DNA from: Puerhibacterium puerhi
GTDB taxonomy: Bacteria; Actinomycetota; Actinomycetes; Actinomycetales; Cellulomonadaceae
Direction of reading: 5' to 3'
NCBI RefSeq assembly: GCF_009846865.1
Contig: NZ_WUWN01000016.1
Location: forward strand, 1 to 64,000
DNA length: 64,000 bases
Positions within the stretch are counted from its first letter, which is position 1; each line of letters begins with the position of its first letter. The position numbers and the translations under genes were made by a program. Below, one piece after another: positions 9,021 to 16,820 of this stretch. The notes beneath the pieces are model-generated. The model worked only from the letters and a program-made list of their open reading frames with translations. It was not told the origin of the DNA and did not search any database.

Positions 9021-9054
9021 CCGGGGCCGCACCGCGTCAGCGATGCAGCCCCGG
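9021..9054 (-). terminator. Hairpin between small genes, possible weak terminator
   Basis: A 7-bp stem pairs CCGGGGC (9021-9027) with GCCCCGG (9048-9054), without a convincing T tract. It could be partial attenuation before nrdH. Confidence 0.4.
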
Positions 9055-9070
9055 CAGGGGGGGGTAGTGG

Positions 9071-9265
9071 TTAGGCGTCCTGGTGCTTGGGCGCCGGGGG
9101 ATCGAAGTCGATGGCGTCCTCGTAGAGCGTCGCGAGATGGTCGCCGTAGGACGTGATCGTCACGCCGATGCTCAGGTCCCGAGCGATGGGGTTCTGATCC
9201 AGCGCCTTGTCGATGGCGCCAGACAGGTCGAGGACGAGGCGCAGGATGTCAGGGTGAAGGCTCAT
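9071..9265 (-). CDS. Small phage protein of unknown function
   Basis: 64 residues with one N-terminal amphipathic helix (HPDILRLVLDLSGAIDKAL) and an acidic Pro-containing tail. No family is recognised. It overlaps the mazG-like stop by 4 bp. Confidence 0.7.
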   Translation of the reverse strand: MSLHPDILRLVLDLSGAIDKALDQNPIARDLSIGVTITSYGDHLATLYEDAIDFDPPAPKHQDA

Positions 9266-9609
9266 CGGTTATCACCCGACCCCTGGAGGACACCGCGCTC
9301 GGCTCGGTCGGCGAGCTTGGCGAGGTTCTCGCTGGCGACGGACTCCAGCGGGGCCATCAACTCGTCCGCGATCATCGCCACGAACCAGAGGATGTCGCCG
9401 AGCTCCTTGCGGATCAGGTTGTAGCGGTCGCCGCTCAGCGCCCCGTTGTCATCCCTGATCGCCTTGGCCCAGTGGCCGGCCAGCTCTCCCGCCTCGGCGG
9501 CGAGGCCGGGGACGAGGTAGTGCAGCCCCTCGCGGCCGTCAGTGATCTCGCGACCGGGGTAGATCGCCGTCTCGCCGGCACGGAGTTGGTACTCCTCCAG
9601 GGTCAGCAT
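9262..9609 (-). CDS. MazG-like nucleotide pyrophosphohydrolase
   Basis: 115 residues, all helical. The MazG pattern of acidic helices is visible: LAAEAGELAGHWAKAI (ExxE) and later RKELGDILWFVAMIADEL (KELGD). Such phage enzymes hydrolyse (d)NTPs or (p)ppGpp-related nucleotides and shift the pool for phage replication. ATG 9609 overlaps the upstream stop (TGATG). Confidence 0.85.
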   Translation of the reverse strand: MLTLEEYQLRAGETAIYPGREITDGREGLHYLVPGLAAEAGELAGHWAKAIRDDNGALSGDRYNLIRKELGDILWFVAMIADELMAPLESVASENLAKLADRAERGVLQGSGDNR

Positions 9610-10193
9610 CAGGCGTCCTCCTTCTCGATCTCCTCGATGGCCCAGCCGAGGTACTTGTGGGCCTTCTTGAGGTCTTCCAGGGCGTTGCCCTTGTACTGAG
9701 CCCGGAGCACGTACTTGACGACGTTCCCGAGGGCGTAGTCCTTGAGCCAACCCTGGGCGCGGATCACGTCGATGACCTCGACCCCGTCGGGCATCCCCGT
9801 GGAGTAGTGCGCCGGGTGGTCGACGGCGTCGTTCTCGGCCTTCACGGGGTTGCTGATGGTCAGCTTCCCGATGTCGGTGTGGTCGACGGTGAGGTCGTTC
9901 GTCGTGAACTTCTTGGCACAGATGCGGCCGTCCGTGATGCAGCACGTGTCGCCAGGCTTGGCGTCGCAGCCCTCGGGGAGCGGCTTGAGATCCGTCGCAT
10001 GGACACTCCGACACACCGGAGCCCCGTCCATGGTCGAGGTCCACTCGCGCACATCGGAGTGAGTGGTCACCAGGAATGAACCGCTCTCCGGCGCTACAAC
10101 CTCGACGACGGTGCCGGACGGGAATTGGTGGTCCCAGTGCGCCGCATCGCCGGTCACTACGGCCAGGTCACCGGGCTCGAACTCGTGCGTCAT
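9609..10193 (-). CDS. DUF3310-containing phage protein
   Basis: 194 residues. The C-terminal ~65 residues match DUF3310 (SaV-like): DHPAHYSTGMPDGVEVIDVI, then ALGNVVKYVLRAQYKGN and DLKKAHKYL. The N-terminal part starts EFEPGDLAVVTGD and looks like a small beta-barrel with several Cys. DUF3310 is common in phage nucleotide and replication blocks and its function is unknown. ATG 10193 is preceded by GGGAGAAG. Confidence 0.85.
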   Translation of the reverse strand: MTHEFEPGDLAVVTGDAAHWDHQFPSGTVVEVVAPESGSFLVTTHSDVREWTSTMDGAPVCRSVHATDLKPLPEGCDAKPGDTCCITDGRICAKKFTTNDLTVDHTDIGKLTISNPVKAENDAVDHPAHYSTGMPDGVEVIDVIRAQGWLKDYALGNVVKYVLRAQYKGNALEDLKKAHKYLGWAIEEIEKEDA

Positions 10194-10207
10194 TTGCTTC
10201 TCCCTCA

Positions 10208-10771
10208 CTACTTTTCAGGCTTCACGTAGCCGGGGCACTTGGCGGAGCATCCCCAGCACTTCGGGTCGGCTTTCCTCACCGAGTGGGCGTCGGCGCCGTG
10301 ACCACACCGAGCGCACACGGCTCGGGTCTCCTTGGTCTTCATGGCGTCCTTGATGAACTCCCGGCGCCTCGCCGCGCTCTGCACGGGGAAGACCCCGCAC
10401 GTGCCGAACAGGCCCAGCTCGTTCTTCTCCAGGGCCTTCTTGGCGGCGTTCTCCGTGCCGTAGAGCCCGTACACGAGGTTGTGGCCCTCGTTGCGCATGG
10501 CGACCATGTGCCAGTCGCGCTCGGCGAAGAGCTCGTAGGACGTCGACACGACCGCTCGCGCGGCGGCAGCGATGTGCTTCTTGCGCCCCTCGGTGAGCGA
10601 GGCGAGGACCGCCTTGGCGGCGTCCTCCAGCGTCTCGGCGCCGTCGGCAGCCTTGAGCGCCTTCATCACCGCGGCGACCTGTGCGTCCTCCAGGACGTCG
10701 ACAACAGCCGCCACCTCCTCCTCGACGGCGCTCACCTCGTCGCCACGGACAGAGAGGCCGGGAAGTGTCAC
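10208..10771 (-). CDS. Unknown phage protein with C-terminal zinc-ribbon-like cysteines
   Basis: 187 residues from GTG 10771, with AAGGAG upstream. The N-terminal half is acidic and helical. The middle contains YELFAERDWHMVAMRNEGHN. The tail has CARCGHGADAH and CWGCSAKCPGY, a likely metal-binding module. No family is recognised. Confidence 0.7.
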   Translation of the reverse strand: MTLPGLSVRGDEVSAVEEEVAAVVDVLEDAQVAAVMKALKAADGAETLEDAAKAVLASLTEGRKKHIAAAARAVVSTSYELFAERDWHMVAMRNEGHNLVYGLYGTENAAKKALEKNELGLFGTCGVFPVQSAARRREFIKDAMKTKETRAVCARCGHGADAHSVRKADPKCWGCSAKCPGYVKPEK

Positions 10772-10806
10772 TGCACGCTCCTTGGTTCATTGATGCCGGC
10801 AAGCCT

Positions 10807-11518
10807 TCACACCGTGGTCAGCAAGTGCCGGCGGAGATTCAGGCCGATCCACTCCGTGTAGGCCGGCGGGATGCACTCGAACAGGCCGTTCCACGTCATG
10901 TCGTGGTCGATGCCCAGGAGGGCCTTCACTACGCCCTTGTCGGGCGGGACGTAGCCGCCCTTGCGGACGTACTTCGCCTCGTACTTGTCCCGACGGGCAC
11001 CGCCGTAGGCGCCAGCTACCCACTTGTGCGCCGAGTGGTCGCATGCGCGGGGCGCCTCCAGGCCCCAGTTGGTCTCGAAGAGGCGAAGCCGCTGGAGGTG
11101 GATGGTCTCGCCGTCGGTGTCCGTGGTGTGCATGTTGAACATGCAGCCGCACAGCCCCACCGGGTCGACCATGTGCGGGCCGGCGTCCTTCACGTTCTCG
11201 ATCACGAAGGGCTTGCCCGTGGCTTCCAGCGCCTCGCGCACCTGCGGGATCAGCTTGGGCCACTTGGTTTCGCGGCCGGCGTTGCCTCGCGTGTATCCCT
11301 GGCACGGGGGAGAGGCGTGGATCGCGTCGAACTCGTGACCGTGCTCCTTCACGAACTCGATGGCGTCGCCCTGGTGGAACTCGAAGGGGTAGCGCTTCTC
11401 GAAGCGCCCCTCCAGGTCAACGCCCACGACCTCGAACCCGGCGCGGTGGTAGCCGACCGCCGCCCCCCCCTTCGCACGAGAAGAGGTCGAGCAAGCGCGG
11501 TGTGCGGTAGTTCGTCAA
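10807..11518 (-). pseudogene. C5-cytosine DNA methyltransferase with a one-base frameshift
   Basis: From TTG 11518 the frame reads NYRTPRLLDLFSCEGG, then a run of eight G on the minus strand (11463-11470) shifts it. One base fewer gives GAAVGYHRAGFEVVGVDLE, the SAM-binding motif I. Downstream are ASPPCQGYT (motif IV with the catalytic Cys) and PFVIENV (motif VI), and the 3' frame is open from 11,427. Total length is 712 bp, one base more than 237 codons. It could be decay, phase variation at the G run, or a sequencing error. The TTG lies inside a copy of the dispersed 16-bp motif. It may protect phage DNA or alter host methylation. Confidence 0.8.
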
Positions 11519-11522
11519 GGCT

Positions 11523-11732
11523 TCACACCTCGTCCTGCTCAAGCGCCACAGAGGCGGCGATCACGTGCTCGTAGCGACCGAACCAGCGCCGGTAGGAGGT
11601 CTCCTCCGAGCCCTCCAGGTCGAGTTCCAGCCCGTAGTCCAAGGCCATCTGCATGGCGGCATCCCAGGCCTTCGCCTGCGCCTTGTCCGCCGAGCGCCAC
11701 GACCGGGCGCTCACTAGCACTGCAACGATCAT
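11523..11732 (-). CDS. Small phage protein of unknown function
   Basis: 69 residues from ATG 11732, which overlaps the preceding stop. The start MIVAVLVSARSWRS is beta-strand-like, followed by a helix AQAKAWDAAMQMALDYGL and an acidic end. The stop lies inside the dispersed motif copy at 11,514-11,529. Confidence 0.7.
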   Translation of the reverse strand: MIVAVLVSARSWRSADKAQAKAWDAAMQMALDYGLELDLEGSEETSYRRWFGRYEHVIAASVALEQDEV

Positions 11733-12160
11733 CCGAACCCCTCCCGGTCCAGCCCGTTCGCCACGTCGGCGAGCTTGCTTGCTGCGGCCTCCACCGAGGC
11801 CTGTACTGCGGATCGGCTCGCACCCTCCCACTCGGCCAGGAGGCCGTAGGCGGAGCGCCTGTGCGTGCCGTCGTTGATGTGCCCGTGCTCGCCCCCGAGG
11901 ATCGAGAAGCGCAGGAGGCGCCGGCGCTCGGTCGGAGTGAGAACCGGCTCCTCCCAGGCGGTGCGGACATCGGCAACCATCGCCATCCACGTCCCCGTGT
12001 GGGACGGGTCCGCCGACCCTCGCGGCATGTCCGGGTCGGCCTCGTAGGGGCTGGCGATCCCGTTGGGGATGCTGCCTTCCCAGAGGTAGGGCAGGAGCAA
12101 GGTGACGAGCTCGGAGGTGTACCCGCTAGTCGTCGCGGTGCTGATCTGCCCAGTCCTCAT
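11729..12160 (-). CDS. Sigma-region-4-like helix-turn-helix protein (candidate)
   Basis: 143 residues. The central stretch LTPTERRRLLRF resembles the start of sigma region 4. The later helix-turn-helix SAYGLLAEWEGASRSAVQAS, followed by VEAAASKLADV, matches the region 4.2 pattern (E-I-A-x-x-x-G-x-S-x-x-x-V, then A-x-x-K-L). No region 2 is present in this protein; the neighbouring upstream gene supplies a region-2-like sequence. The two genes overlap by 35 bp. This could be one half of a two-part sigma factor or simply a DNA-binding regulator. No clear Shine-Dalgarno precedes ATG 12160. Confidence 0.6.
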   Translation of the reverse strand: MRTGQISTATTSGYTSELVTLLLPYLWEGSIPNGIASPYEADPDMPRGSADPSHTGTWMAMVADVRTAWEEPVLTPTERRRLLRFSILGGEHGHINDGTHRRSAYGLLAEWEGASRSAVQASVEAAASKLADVANGLDREGFG

Positions 12161-12413
12161 AGGAGATGTCCTTGTCGTGCTTCTGGAGCTCGCGCTCCAG
12201 GTGCTTACCCAGGTGGCCCTCCAGAGCGAACGTGCGGGCGCCGTCGGTGTAGTCGACGTAGCGCCAGTGCGTCGCCAGGTAGAGCCACGCCTCCTGCTCC
12301 AGGTCTTCGACCGTCGTCACCCACGGGGATCCGTAGCGCCGGAAGGTCCGGCTGGCCGCCTGCTTGACGGACTCGACGACGTTCGGTGAGCTCAGGTCAG
12401 AGGACTGCGACAT
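12126..12413 (-). CDS. Sigma-region-2-like protein (candidate)
   Basis: 95 residues. The stretch TVEDLEQEAWLYLATHWRYV resembles the DLxQExxL core of sigma region 2.2. It is followed by FALEGHLGKHLERELQKHDK, which resembles the F-x-x-Y-L and basic helix of region 2. There is no region 4. Its downstream neighbour carries a region-4-like helix-turn-helix. Known two-part sigma factors (Bacillus SigO with RsoA) set a precedent. The assignment is by pattern, not by search. Confidence 0.6.
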   Translation of the reverse strand: MSQSSDLSSPNVVESVKQAASRTFRRYGSPWVTTVEDLEQEAWLYLATHWRYVDYTDGARTFALEGHLGKHLERELQKHDKDISYEDWADQHRDD

Positions 12414-13578
12414 CGCGCCACCCCTTCGCGTCGAGGGTCATCGCCATCACCCCAGGCGCGGACTCGGCGCCCGAGATGTTGCGCCACCAGGCCGAGCCGT
12501 TGTCCGACGTCGGGGCCACGAAGAGCCATCGGTCGTCGCCCCACGTCTGGATGCGCAGGTTGTGGAAGTGCCCGAACACCACCAGGTCGGCGGTGCCGAT
12601 GGGCGTACGGCCGGCGGCCTGCTTGGCGAGGAAGTCCGGGAACCTGTCCGGGTTGCTCACCTGGTGCCCGTGGGCGAGGCCTACGACCTTCCCGCCGAGG
12701 GCCTCGATGGCGACCGAGTCCGACGTCCGCTCCGGGGCGTAGAACTCGACGTGGCCGTAGCGCTCGGGGTAGACGCTCGCCATGTCGGCGACCTGGGTCA
12801 GAACCTCAATGCCGTAGTCCTCGGTGGCGTTGCCCATGTTCGACTTGCCCTTGCGGACCCGGCAGTGGTTCGAGCCCACCGACAGCACCTTCACCGAAGG
12901 CGCCAGGCGAGAGGCCTCGTCGATCCACGTCCACAGCACCCGGCGGAACACCCGGATCTGCTCCGTGAGGGACAGGTCGTTGGTGCGGTCCGAGGAGCCG
13001 TCGCCCGACTCGAAGTTCTCGATCCCGTCGCCAGCGTCGAAGAGGATGATCTCCTCGGGCTTCACCTCGCGGCAGTAGTCGCGGAACCCCTCCAGGCTCG
13101 CCTCCAGGCGCTCCAGGAGCTCCTCGACACCGCCGCGGGCATCCACCTTGCCCACCTGGAGGTCGGCCAGGACCGCCAGGACCGAGATGCTCTCGGCCAC
13201 CGCCTTGAAGGCGGGCGCCTTGCGCCGGTCCCGCTTCACCGCGCGGTGCAGGTCGTCCAGGTCGGGGAGCACGACGCCGGCCGCAGCGGAGCCGCGGCGA
13301 GCGAACGTGAACCGCGAGCTCTTGCCTACCTTGCCGCCGAGCATCGTCCACTCCGAGGAGCGGAGGCCGGTGACCACGTACTCGTCAGGATCCAGCCCGT
13401 AGTTCTGGAGAAGGGTGCGGGCCTCGCCCTCCGGCGCAGTGGTGGAGTCGGGCGCCAGGTTGACGGTGGCCTCCACCGTGTCCCCCTTCACCTCCAGGGC
13501 TCGCGTCAGCGCCTTGTCGGCGGGTCGGTTCACGCTCGGCGTGGGGGGCAGAGCCTTTGCAGCTTCGGCTAGTGTCAC
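12397..13578 (-). CDS. Calcineurin-like metallophosphoesterase
   Basis: 393 residues from GTG 13578, overlapping the preceding stop by 4 bp. The C-terminal two thirds carry the phosphoesterase motifs in order: LADLQVGK (D-x-x), LFDAGDGIENF (GD), VGSNHCRV (GNH), LAHGHQ and VFGHFHNL (GHxH). The N-terminal ~110 residues are phage-specific. Phage members act on DNA or nucleotides. In mycobacteriophage Bxb1 a protein of this superfamily (gp47) is the recombination directionality factor of a serine integrase, so a similar role is possible here. Confidence 0.85.
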   Translation of the reverse strand: MTLAEAAKALPPTPSVNRPADKALTRALEVKGDTVEATVNLAPDSTTAPEGEARTLLQNYGLDPDEYVVTGLRSSEWTMLGGKVGKSSRFTFARRGSAAAGVVLPDLDDLHRAVKRDRRKAPAFKAVAESISVLAVLADLQVGKVDARGGVEELLERLEASLEGFRDYCREVKPEEIILFDAGDGIENFESGDGSSDRTNDLSLTEQIRVFRRVLWTWIDEASRLAPSVKVLSVGSNHCRVRKGKSNMGNATEDYGIEVLTQVADMASVYPERYGHVEFYAPERTSDSVAIEALGGKVVGLAHGHQVSNPDRFPDFLAKQAAGRTPIGTADLVVFGHFHNLRIQTWGDDRWLFVAPTSDNGSAWWRNISGAESAPGVMAMTLDAKGWRDVAVL

Positions 13579-13802
13579 GTCAGCCTTCCTCTCCGGTACT
13601 TCTTCACAGTGCTGGCGGACACTTCGATGTCGTGGCTTGCCTTGAGCTCGCGGATAATCGCCTCTGCCGACCACGCAGGATTGTCGAGAAGGGCCATGAG
13701 GCCCTCGAACTCCTCGGGGGGTAGGCGATGGGCCAGGGTCTCCGGGAAAGACGGCCTGCGCGGCTTCTCCGGCTCTCTTCGGGCCGCTTCTGCCAGGCTC
13801 AC
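13575..13802 (-). CDS. Small helix-turn-helix protein
   Basis: 75 residues from GTG 13802, overlapping the upstream stop (GTGA). The C-terminal ALLDNPAWSAEAIIRELKAS and VSASTVKKYRRGR form a clear helix-turn-helix with a basic recognition end. It is probably a DNA-binding regulator or packaging/replication accessory. Confidence 0.75.
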   Translation of the reverse strand: MSLAEAARREPEKPRRPSFPETLAHRLPPEEFEGLMALLDNPAWSAEAIIRELKASHDIEVSASTVKKYRRGRLT

Positions 13803-14005
13803 TCGCAGTTCTCCTCGTAGAACTCGGGCCAGATGTCCTCGCGGGCGGCGATGAAGTCCTCCGCGTACTCGTCCACCCAGGCGTGCCGGGTGCAGAAGTC
13901 GCTTCCCGGATCGGCCGGCTCTCCGCACTTCTCGTCCGGCCCGAAGGCGGGGGAGTCAGGGTTCGGCGACCCCTTGAACACCACGTACTCGCAAGCTGCC
14001 GTCAC
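13799..14005 (-). CDS. Small Cys/His-containing protein
   Basis: 68 residues from GTG 14005. The cysteines in ACEYVVF, KCGEPADPGSDFCTRH form a likely zinc site (C..C..C..H), and the tail is acidic. Similar small proteins are common in actinophages and their function is unknown. It overlaps both neighbours. Confidence 0.7.
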   Translation of the reverse strand: MTAACEYVVFKGSPNPDSPAFGPDEKCGEPADPGSDFCTRHAWVDEYAEDFIAAREDIWPEFYEENCE

Positions 14006-14661
14006 GCGATCAACCCCCTCAGTCCGTCCGCTCCGTGCTTCATGTAGAGCGAGGTCACGTCCTCGCCTGACGGGAGGTAGACCGGGTTGGCGCTGCGGAT
14101 GCGCGCCACCATCTCCTCCGTGAACTTGCGACCCGCCTCATCCCCGTCGCCCCACACGTAGACGTTGGAGAATCCGGCGAAGAGCACGCGGTGGTGCTTC
14201 TTCCAGACGTTCGCGCCGGGGTATCCGACCGCTGAGCCGAACACCTTCTTGAGAATGAGGGTGTCGAACTCGCCTTCGGCGATGTGGATGTCGGGCGAGC
14301 TGCCCATGAAGGACTCGACGTTGTAGACGCGAGCCTTCTCCTCCGCGAAGCCCAGGTACTTCGGGCCGTCGGTGGTCACCCAGTCGGGCCGGCGGAACCT
14401 CATGGACACCGGGTGCCCGTCGGCCGCGAGGTAGGGGATGGACAGCCAGCCGGCGTAACGCTCGAACCCCGGGTAGTCAGTCGCTACGAGACCAAGACGG
14501 CTTCCAAGCGCGTCTTCCTTCTCGACGCCTCTTGCCTTTAGCCACGCGGCTGCCTCCCGCGTAATGGAGTTCGTAAACGTCGTCGTCGCCTTCTCCAGCC
14601 ACTCCCTCCGCTGGCGAGAGAGAGGTCTCAGTGGCGAATCGGACTGCTCCTCGGAAGTCAC
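14002..14661 (-). CDS. Phage primase, Toprim part (second of two overlapping frames)
   Basis: 219 residues if started at GTG 14661. Toprim motifs are visible: HIAEGEFDTLIL (catalytic Glu) and NVYVWGDGDEAG (DxD). Before them is the linker REAAAWLKARGVEKED and a domain with PYLAADGHPVSMRFRRPDW. The zinc-binding half is in another frame (14,477-14,866). End to end the two measure 865 bp, one base more than 288 codons, so a frameshift in an originally single gene is likely. Separate translation from a weak GGAGA site cannot be excluded. Confidence 0.8.
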   Translation of the reverse strand: MTSEEQSDSPLRPLSRQRREWLEKATTTFTNSITREAAAWLKARGVEKEDALGSRLGLVATDYPGFERYAGWLSIPYLAADGHPVSMRFRRPDWVTTDGPKYLGFAEEKARVYNVESFMGSSPDIHIAEGEFDTLILKKVFGSAVGYPGANVWKKHHRVLFAGFSNVYVWGDGDEAGRKFTEEMVARIRSANPVYLPSGEDVTSLYMKHGADGLRGLIA

Positions 14662-14866
14662 AGTTCTCCATTTCTTGAATTAGCGACCACGAGTCACCGC
14701 CACGCCCGCAGGAATGGCAGTGGTAAAGGCCCTTGTTGAGGTCGAGCGACAGAGACGGCCGTGCGTCCTTGTGAAAGGGGCACGAGACCATTCCGCGCTG
14801 CCCATGAACCGTGACCCCGTAGTGCGCGAGAACTTTCTCCAGCTCCGGCTTCGGGGTCTTGGTCAT
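14477..14866 (-). CDS. Phage primase, zinc-binding part (first of two overlapping frames)
   Basis: The first ~80 residues are a DnaG-type CHC2 zinc domain: YGVTVHGQRGMVSCPFHKD, then RPSLSLDLNKGLYHCHSCGR and GGDSWSLIQ. After about residue 80 the frame runs through sequence that reads as protein only in the downstream Toprim frame. The real join is therefore somewhere in 14,600-14,660. It starts the primer synthesis module beside the DnaB-like ATPase. Confidence 0.8.
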   Translation of the reverse strand: MTKTPKPELEKVLAHYGVTVHGQRGMVSCPFHKDARPSLSLDLNKGLYHCHSCGRGGDSWSLIQEMENCDFRGAVRFATETSLSPAEGVAGEGDDDVYELHYAGGSRVAKGKRRREGRRAWKPSWSRSD

Positions 14867-15417
14867 GCAGCCTCGGCCTCCTCGCTCGCAAGGTTGCGAA
14901 GGCGCCGGTTCTCCTTGTCGTACGCATCCCTGATCCGGTTGCGCTCGCTTTCCGGCAGGGCGGTCCAACGCTTGAAGCGAGGCGTCTCGCCGAACCGAAT
15001 CTGCTTGTTCGGCCATCTCTCCCTGACGACCTCCTCGATGAGGAGGAGCCGCTGACCGAAGGGGTCGGGGTGCTGAATGAGGCGGGTGACGAACTCCTTG
15101 CGCTCGTCGTCACTCAGGGCGTCGTAGGCGCCGGGCGTGAACTCCACAGCCCGGCGCACGGCCACCTCGTCGATGAACGGCGAGTAGTGGTCAGAGTCGG
15201 CAAGCCATGTGCGCAGCGTGCGACGAGCGTTGGAGCGCTTTGTCTGGGCGGCACGACCGGTCTCGGTGGAGAGCATCCCGAGGTTCTGCGCGATCTCATT
15301 GACCACGCTGGCGGTCACTGGAAGGTCCTCGAACTTGTCGCCCAGCTCGCGGTTGGCGATGACGGCGAACTCCTCGAAGACCCGCCGACGCAGGTCGGCC
15401 GTGGATCGGTGCGTCAC
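14863..15417 (-). CDS. Unknown phage replication-block protein
   Basis: 184 residues from GTG 15417, overlapping both neighbours. It is helical and highly charged, with FEEFAVIANRELGDKFEDLP at the N-terminus and ERNRIRDAYDKENRRLRNL at the C-terminus. Its place between nuclease and primase suggests a replication accessory such as a helicase loader. That is inference only. Confidence 0.75.
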   Translation of the reverse strand: MTHRSTADLRRRVFEEFAVIANRELGDKFEDLPVTASVVNEIAQNLGMLSTETGRAAQTKRSNARRTLRTWLADSDHYSPFIDEVAVRRAVEFTPGAYDALSDDERKEFVTRLIQHPDPFGQRLLLIEEVVRERWPNKQIRFGETPRFKRWTALPESERNRIRDAYDKENRRLRNLASEEAEAA

Positions 15418-15794
15418 GAGTCCGCCTCCAGGATGAAGTAGTCCCGGACCGTCGTGACCACGTAGGCGTCGAGGATCGACTTCCCGGGGCGCTTCACAAC
15501 GGCGATGCCGTCGACGAAGCTCGGGTTGAGGCCCCGGCGGCGGATGAAGTGCTCGCGCTCCTTCTGGGCCTCAGCCACGTAGCCGGAGAAGTTCATCTCC
15601 TTCTCCGCCTTGGCCTCGATCACCGTGTAGAGCACCTCGCCGCCGGAGCCCTCCCGGACCACGAGGTCGCCCTCGTCATCGACGCCGGCGAGCCGGAGCC
15701 GCTCGGCGTCCAGGCCGACCTCGCGGAGGGCGTTGAGAAGGTCGATCTCGAACCGTGCGCCACGCTGGCGCGCAGCCTTCTGCTTGCTAGTCAT
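15414..15794 (-). CDS. Holliday-junction-resolvase-like / PD-(D/E)XK nuclease
   Basis: 126 residues from ATG 15794; a TTG one codon upstream is also possible. The order matches the archaeal-resolvase/VRR-like nuclease core: RGARFEIDLLNALREVGLDA (Glu on helix 1), DDEGDLVVREG (Asp) and YTVIEAKAEKE (E-x-K). It probably cuts branched DNA or acts with the replication proteins. The start overlaps a dispersed motif copy (15,793-15,808). Confidence 0.75.
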   Translation of the reverse strand: MTSKQKAARQRGARFEIDLLNALREVGLDAERLRLAGVDDEGDLVVREGSGGEVLYTVIEAKAEKEMNFSGYVAEAQKEREHFIRRRGLNPSFVDGIAVVKRPGKSILDAYVVTTVRDYFILEADS

Positions 15795-15799
15795 CAACC

Positions 15800-16567
15800 C
15801 TAAACACCTTCCTTTGCGGGCTCCCAGCGGTAGAACCGGACACGCTCCGGGTCGGACCACAGGGTGATAGGGCGAACAGCGCCCGGGTCTTGCTTGCCAC
15901 CGCGGTTCTTCGTGATGGCTACGCGGTACTTGCCGGAGGTCTCGTCCAGCGCGACCGACAGCACGCGCTCAGGCTTCTCGGACATGCCGTTCTTGACCTG
16001 GTCGCGGGAGGGCGGCACCCACAGGGGAGCGCCGTGGACCTTGTCGGTGGCGTGATGGAGGACGATGATCGTCGCGCCCGTGGTGCGGGCGAGCTCGGTC
16101 AGCCGGCTCATCACTTCCATCTGGACGCTGTACTCGGCCTCGGCGTCCTCGAAGTCCATGAGGTTGTCGAAGACGAACACGTCGGGGTAGGCGTCGTGGA
16201 GCTCGACATACGCCTCGATGTGCCGTTCGATGCTGGGCCACGTCATCGGGCTCTGGAAAGAGAACTCGAAGGGGGTCGCGGCGAGGGCATCGAGATACTT
16301 CTCCATGCCCTCGCCGGTGTCCCGCGCCGTCTGGACCTGCTCGATGGTGTCGCCAGTGATGCAGGCGGCCAGACGGGAAGTGGCGTCATCGCGGCTCATG
16401 TCCGCCGAGAAGTACAGAGTCCGGCTCTTCATCATGGCGGCCAGCCACATGGCGAACAGACTCTTGCCCGACCCGGAGCGCCCCGCGATCATCAGGAGCA
16501 TCCCCTGACGAAGGCGGAACCTCCACGGGTCGTCGTACAGCTCGGCGAGCTCAGGGAGCCTCGGCAT
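15800..16567 (-). CDS. DnaB/RecA-like replicative ATPase
   Basis: 255 residues from ATG 16567. Walker A is IAGRSGSGKSLFAMWL. Walker B is VFVFDNLMDFED. HHATDKVHG resembles the DnaB/RadA signature region. ITKNRGGKQ matches the KNRxG motif of the DnaB family, where a basic residue contacts DNA. The N-terminal helicase domain is missing. Coding-like sequence (EFALLTASRAFVREGEAGVE) continues in frame upstream to 16,633 without an ATG, GTG or TTG. AAGGAG stands 6 nt before a CTG at 16,618, so a CTG start is possible. Confidence 0.85.
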   Translation of the reverse strand: MPRLPELAELYDDPWRFRLRQGMLLMIAGRSGSGKSLFAMWLAAMMKSRTLYFSADMSRDDATSRLAACITGDTIEQVQTARDTGEGMEKYLDALAATPFEFSFQSPMTWPSIERHIEAYVELHDAYPDVFVFDNLMDFEDAEAEYSVQMEVMSRLTELARTTGATIIVLHHATDKVHGAPLWVPPSRDQVKNGMSEKPERVLSVALDETSGKYRVAITKNRGGKQDPGAVRPITLWSDPERVRFYRWEPAKEGV

Positions 16568-16628
16568 CTCGACGCCTGCCTCACCCTCACGGACGAATGC
16601 ACGTGATGCAGTGAGCAGGGCGAACTCC

Positions 16629-16820
16629 TTAGATGCTCAGGGTGACGGCGATGAGTGAAAGGTTGAGGAGGATCCCGAACGCCGCGGCGAGGTAGAAGCG
16701 CGTGCGCGCGATTGGCCTACCCGAGACCTTGGCCGAGAGCGCGGCCAGCGTGAGGATGACGCCGGCGAGGATCACGTCCCAGACGAAGAACGCGATGAGG
16801 ACCCACTGCTGCCAGATCAC
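16629..16820 (-). CDS. Small two-helix membrane protein
   Basis: 63 residues from GTG 16820. Two hydrophobic helices (WVLIAFFVWDVILAGVILTL and FYLAAAFGILLNLSLIAVTL) are separated by a basic loop. It lies oddly inside the replication block. It could be a superinfection-exclusion or membrane-anchor protein. Confidence 0.7.
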   Translation of the reverse strand: MIWQQWVLIAFFVWDVILAGVILTLAALSAKVSGRPIARTRFYLAAAFGILLNLSLIAVTLSI

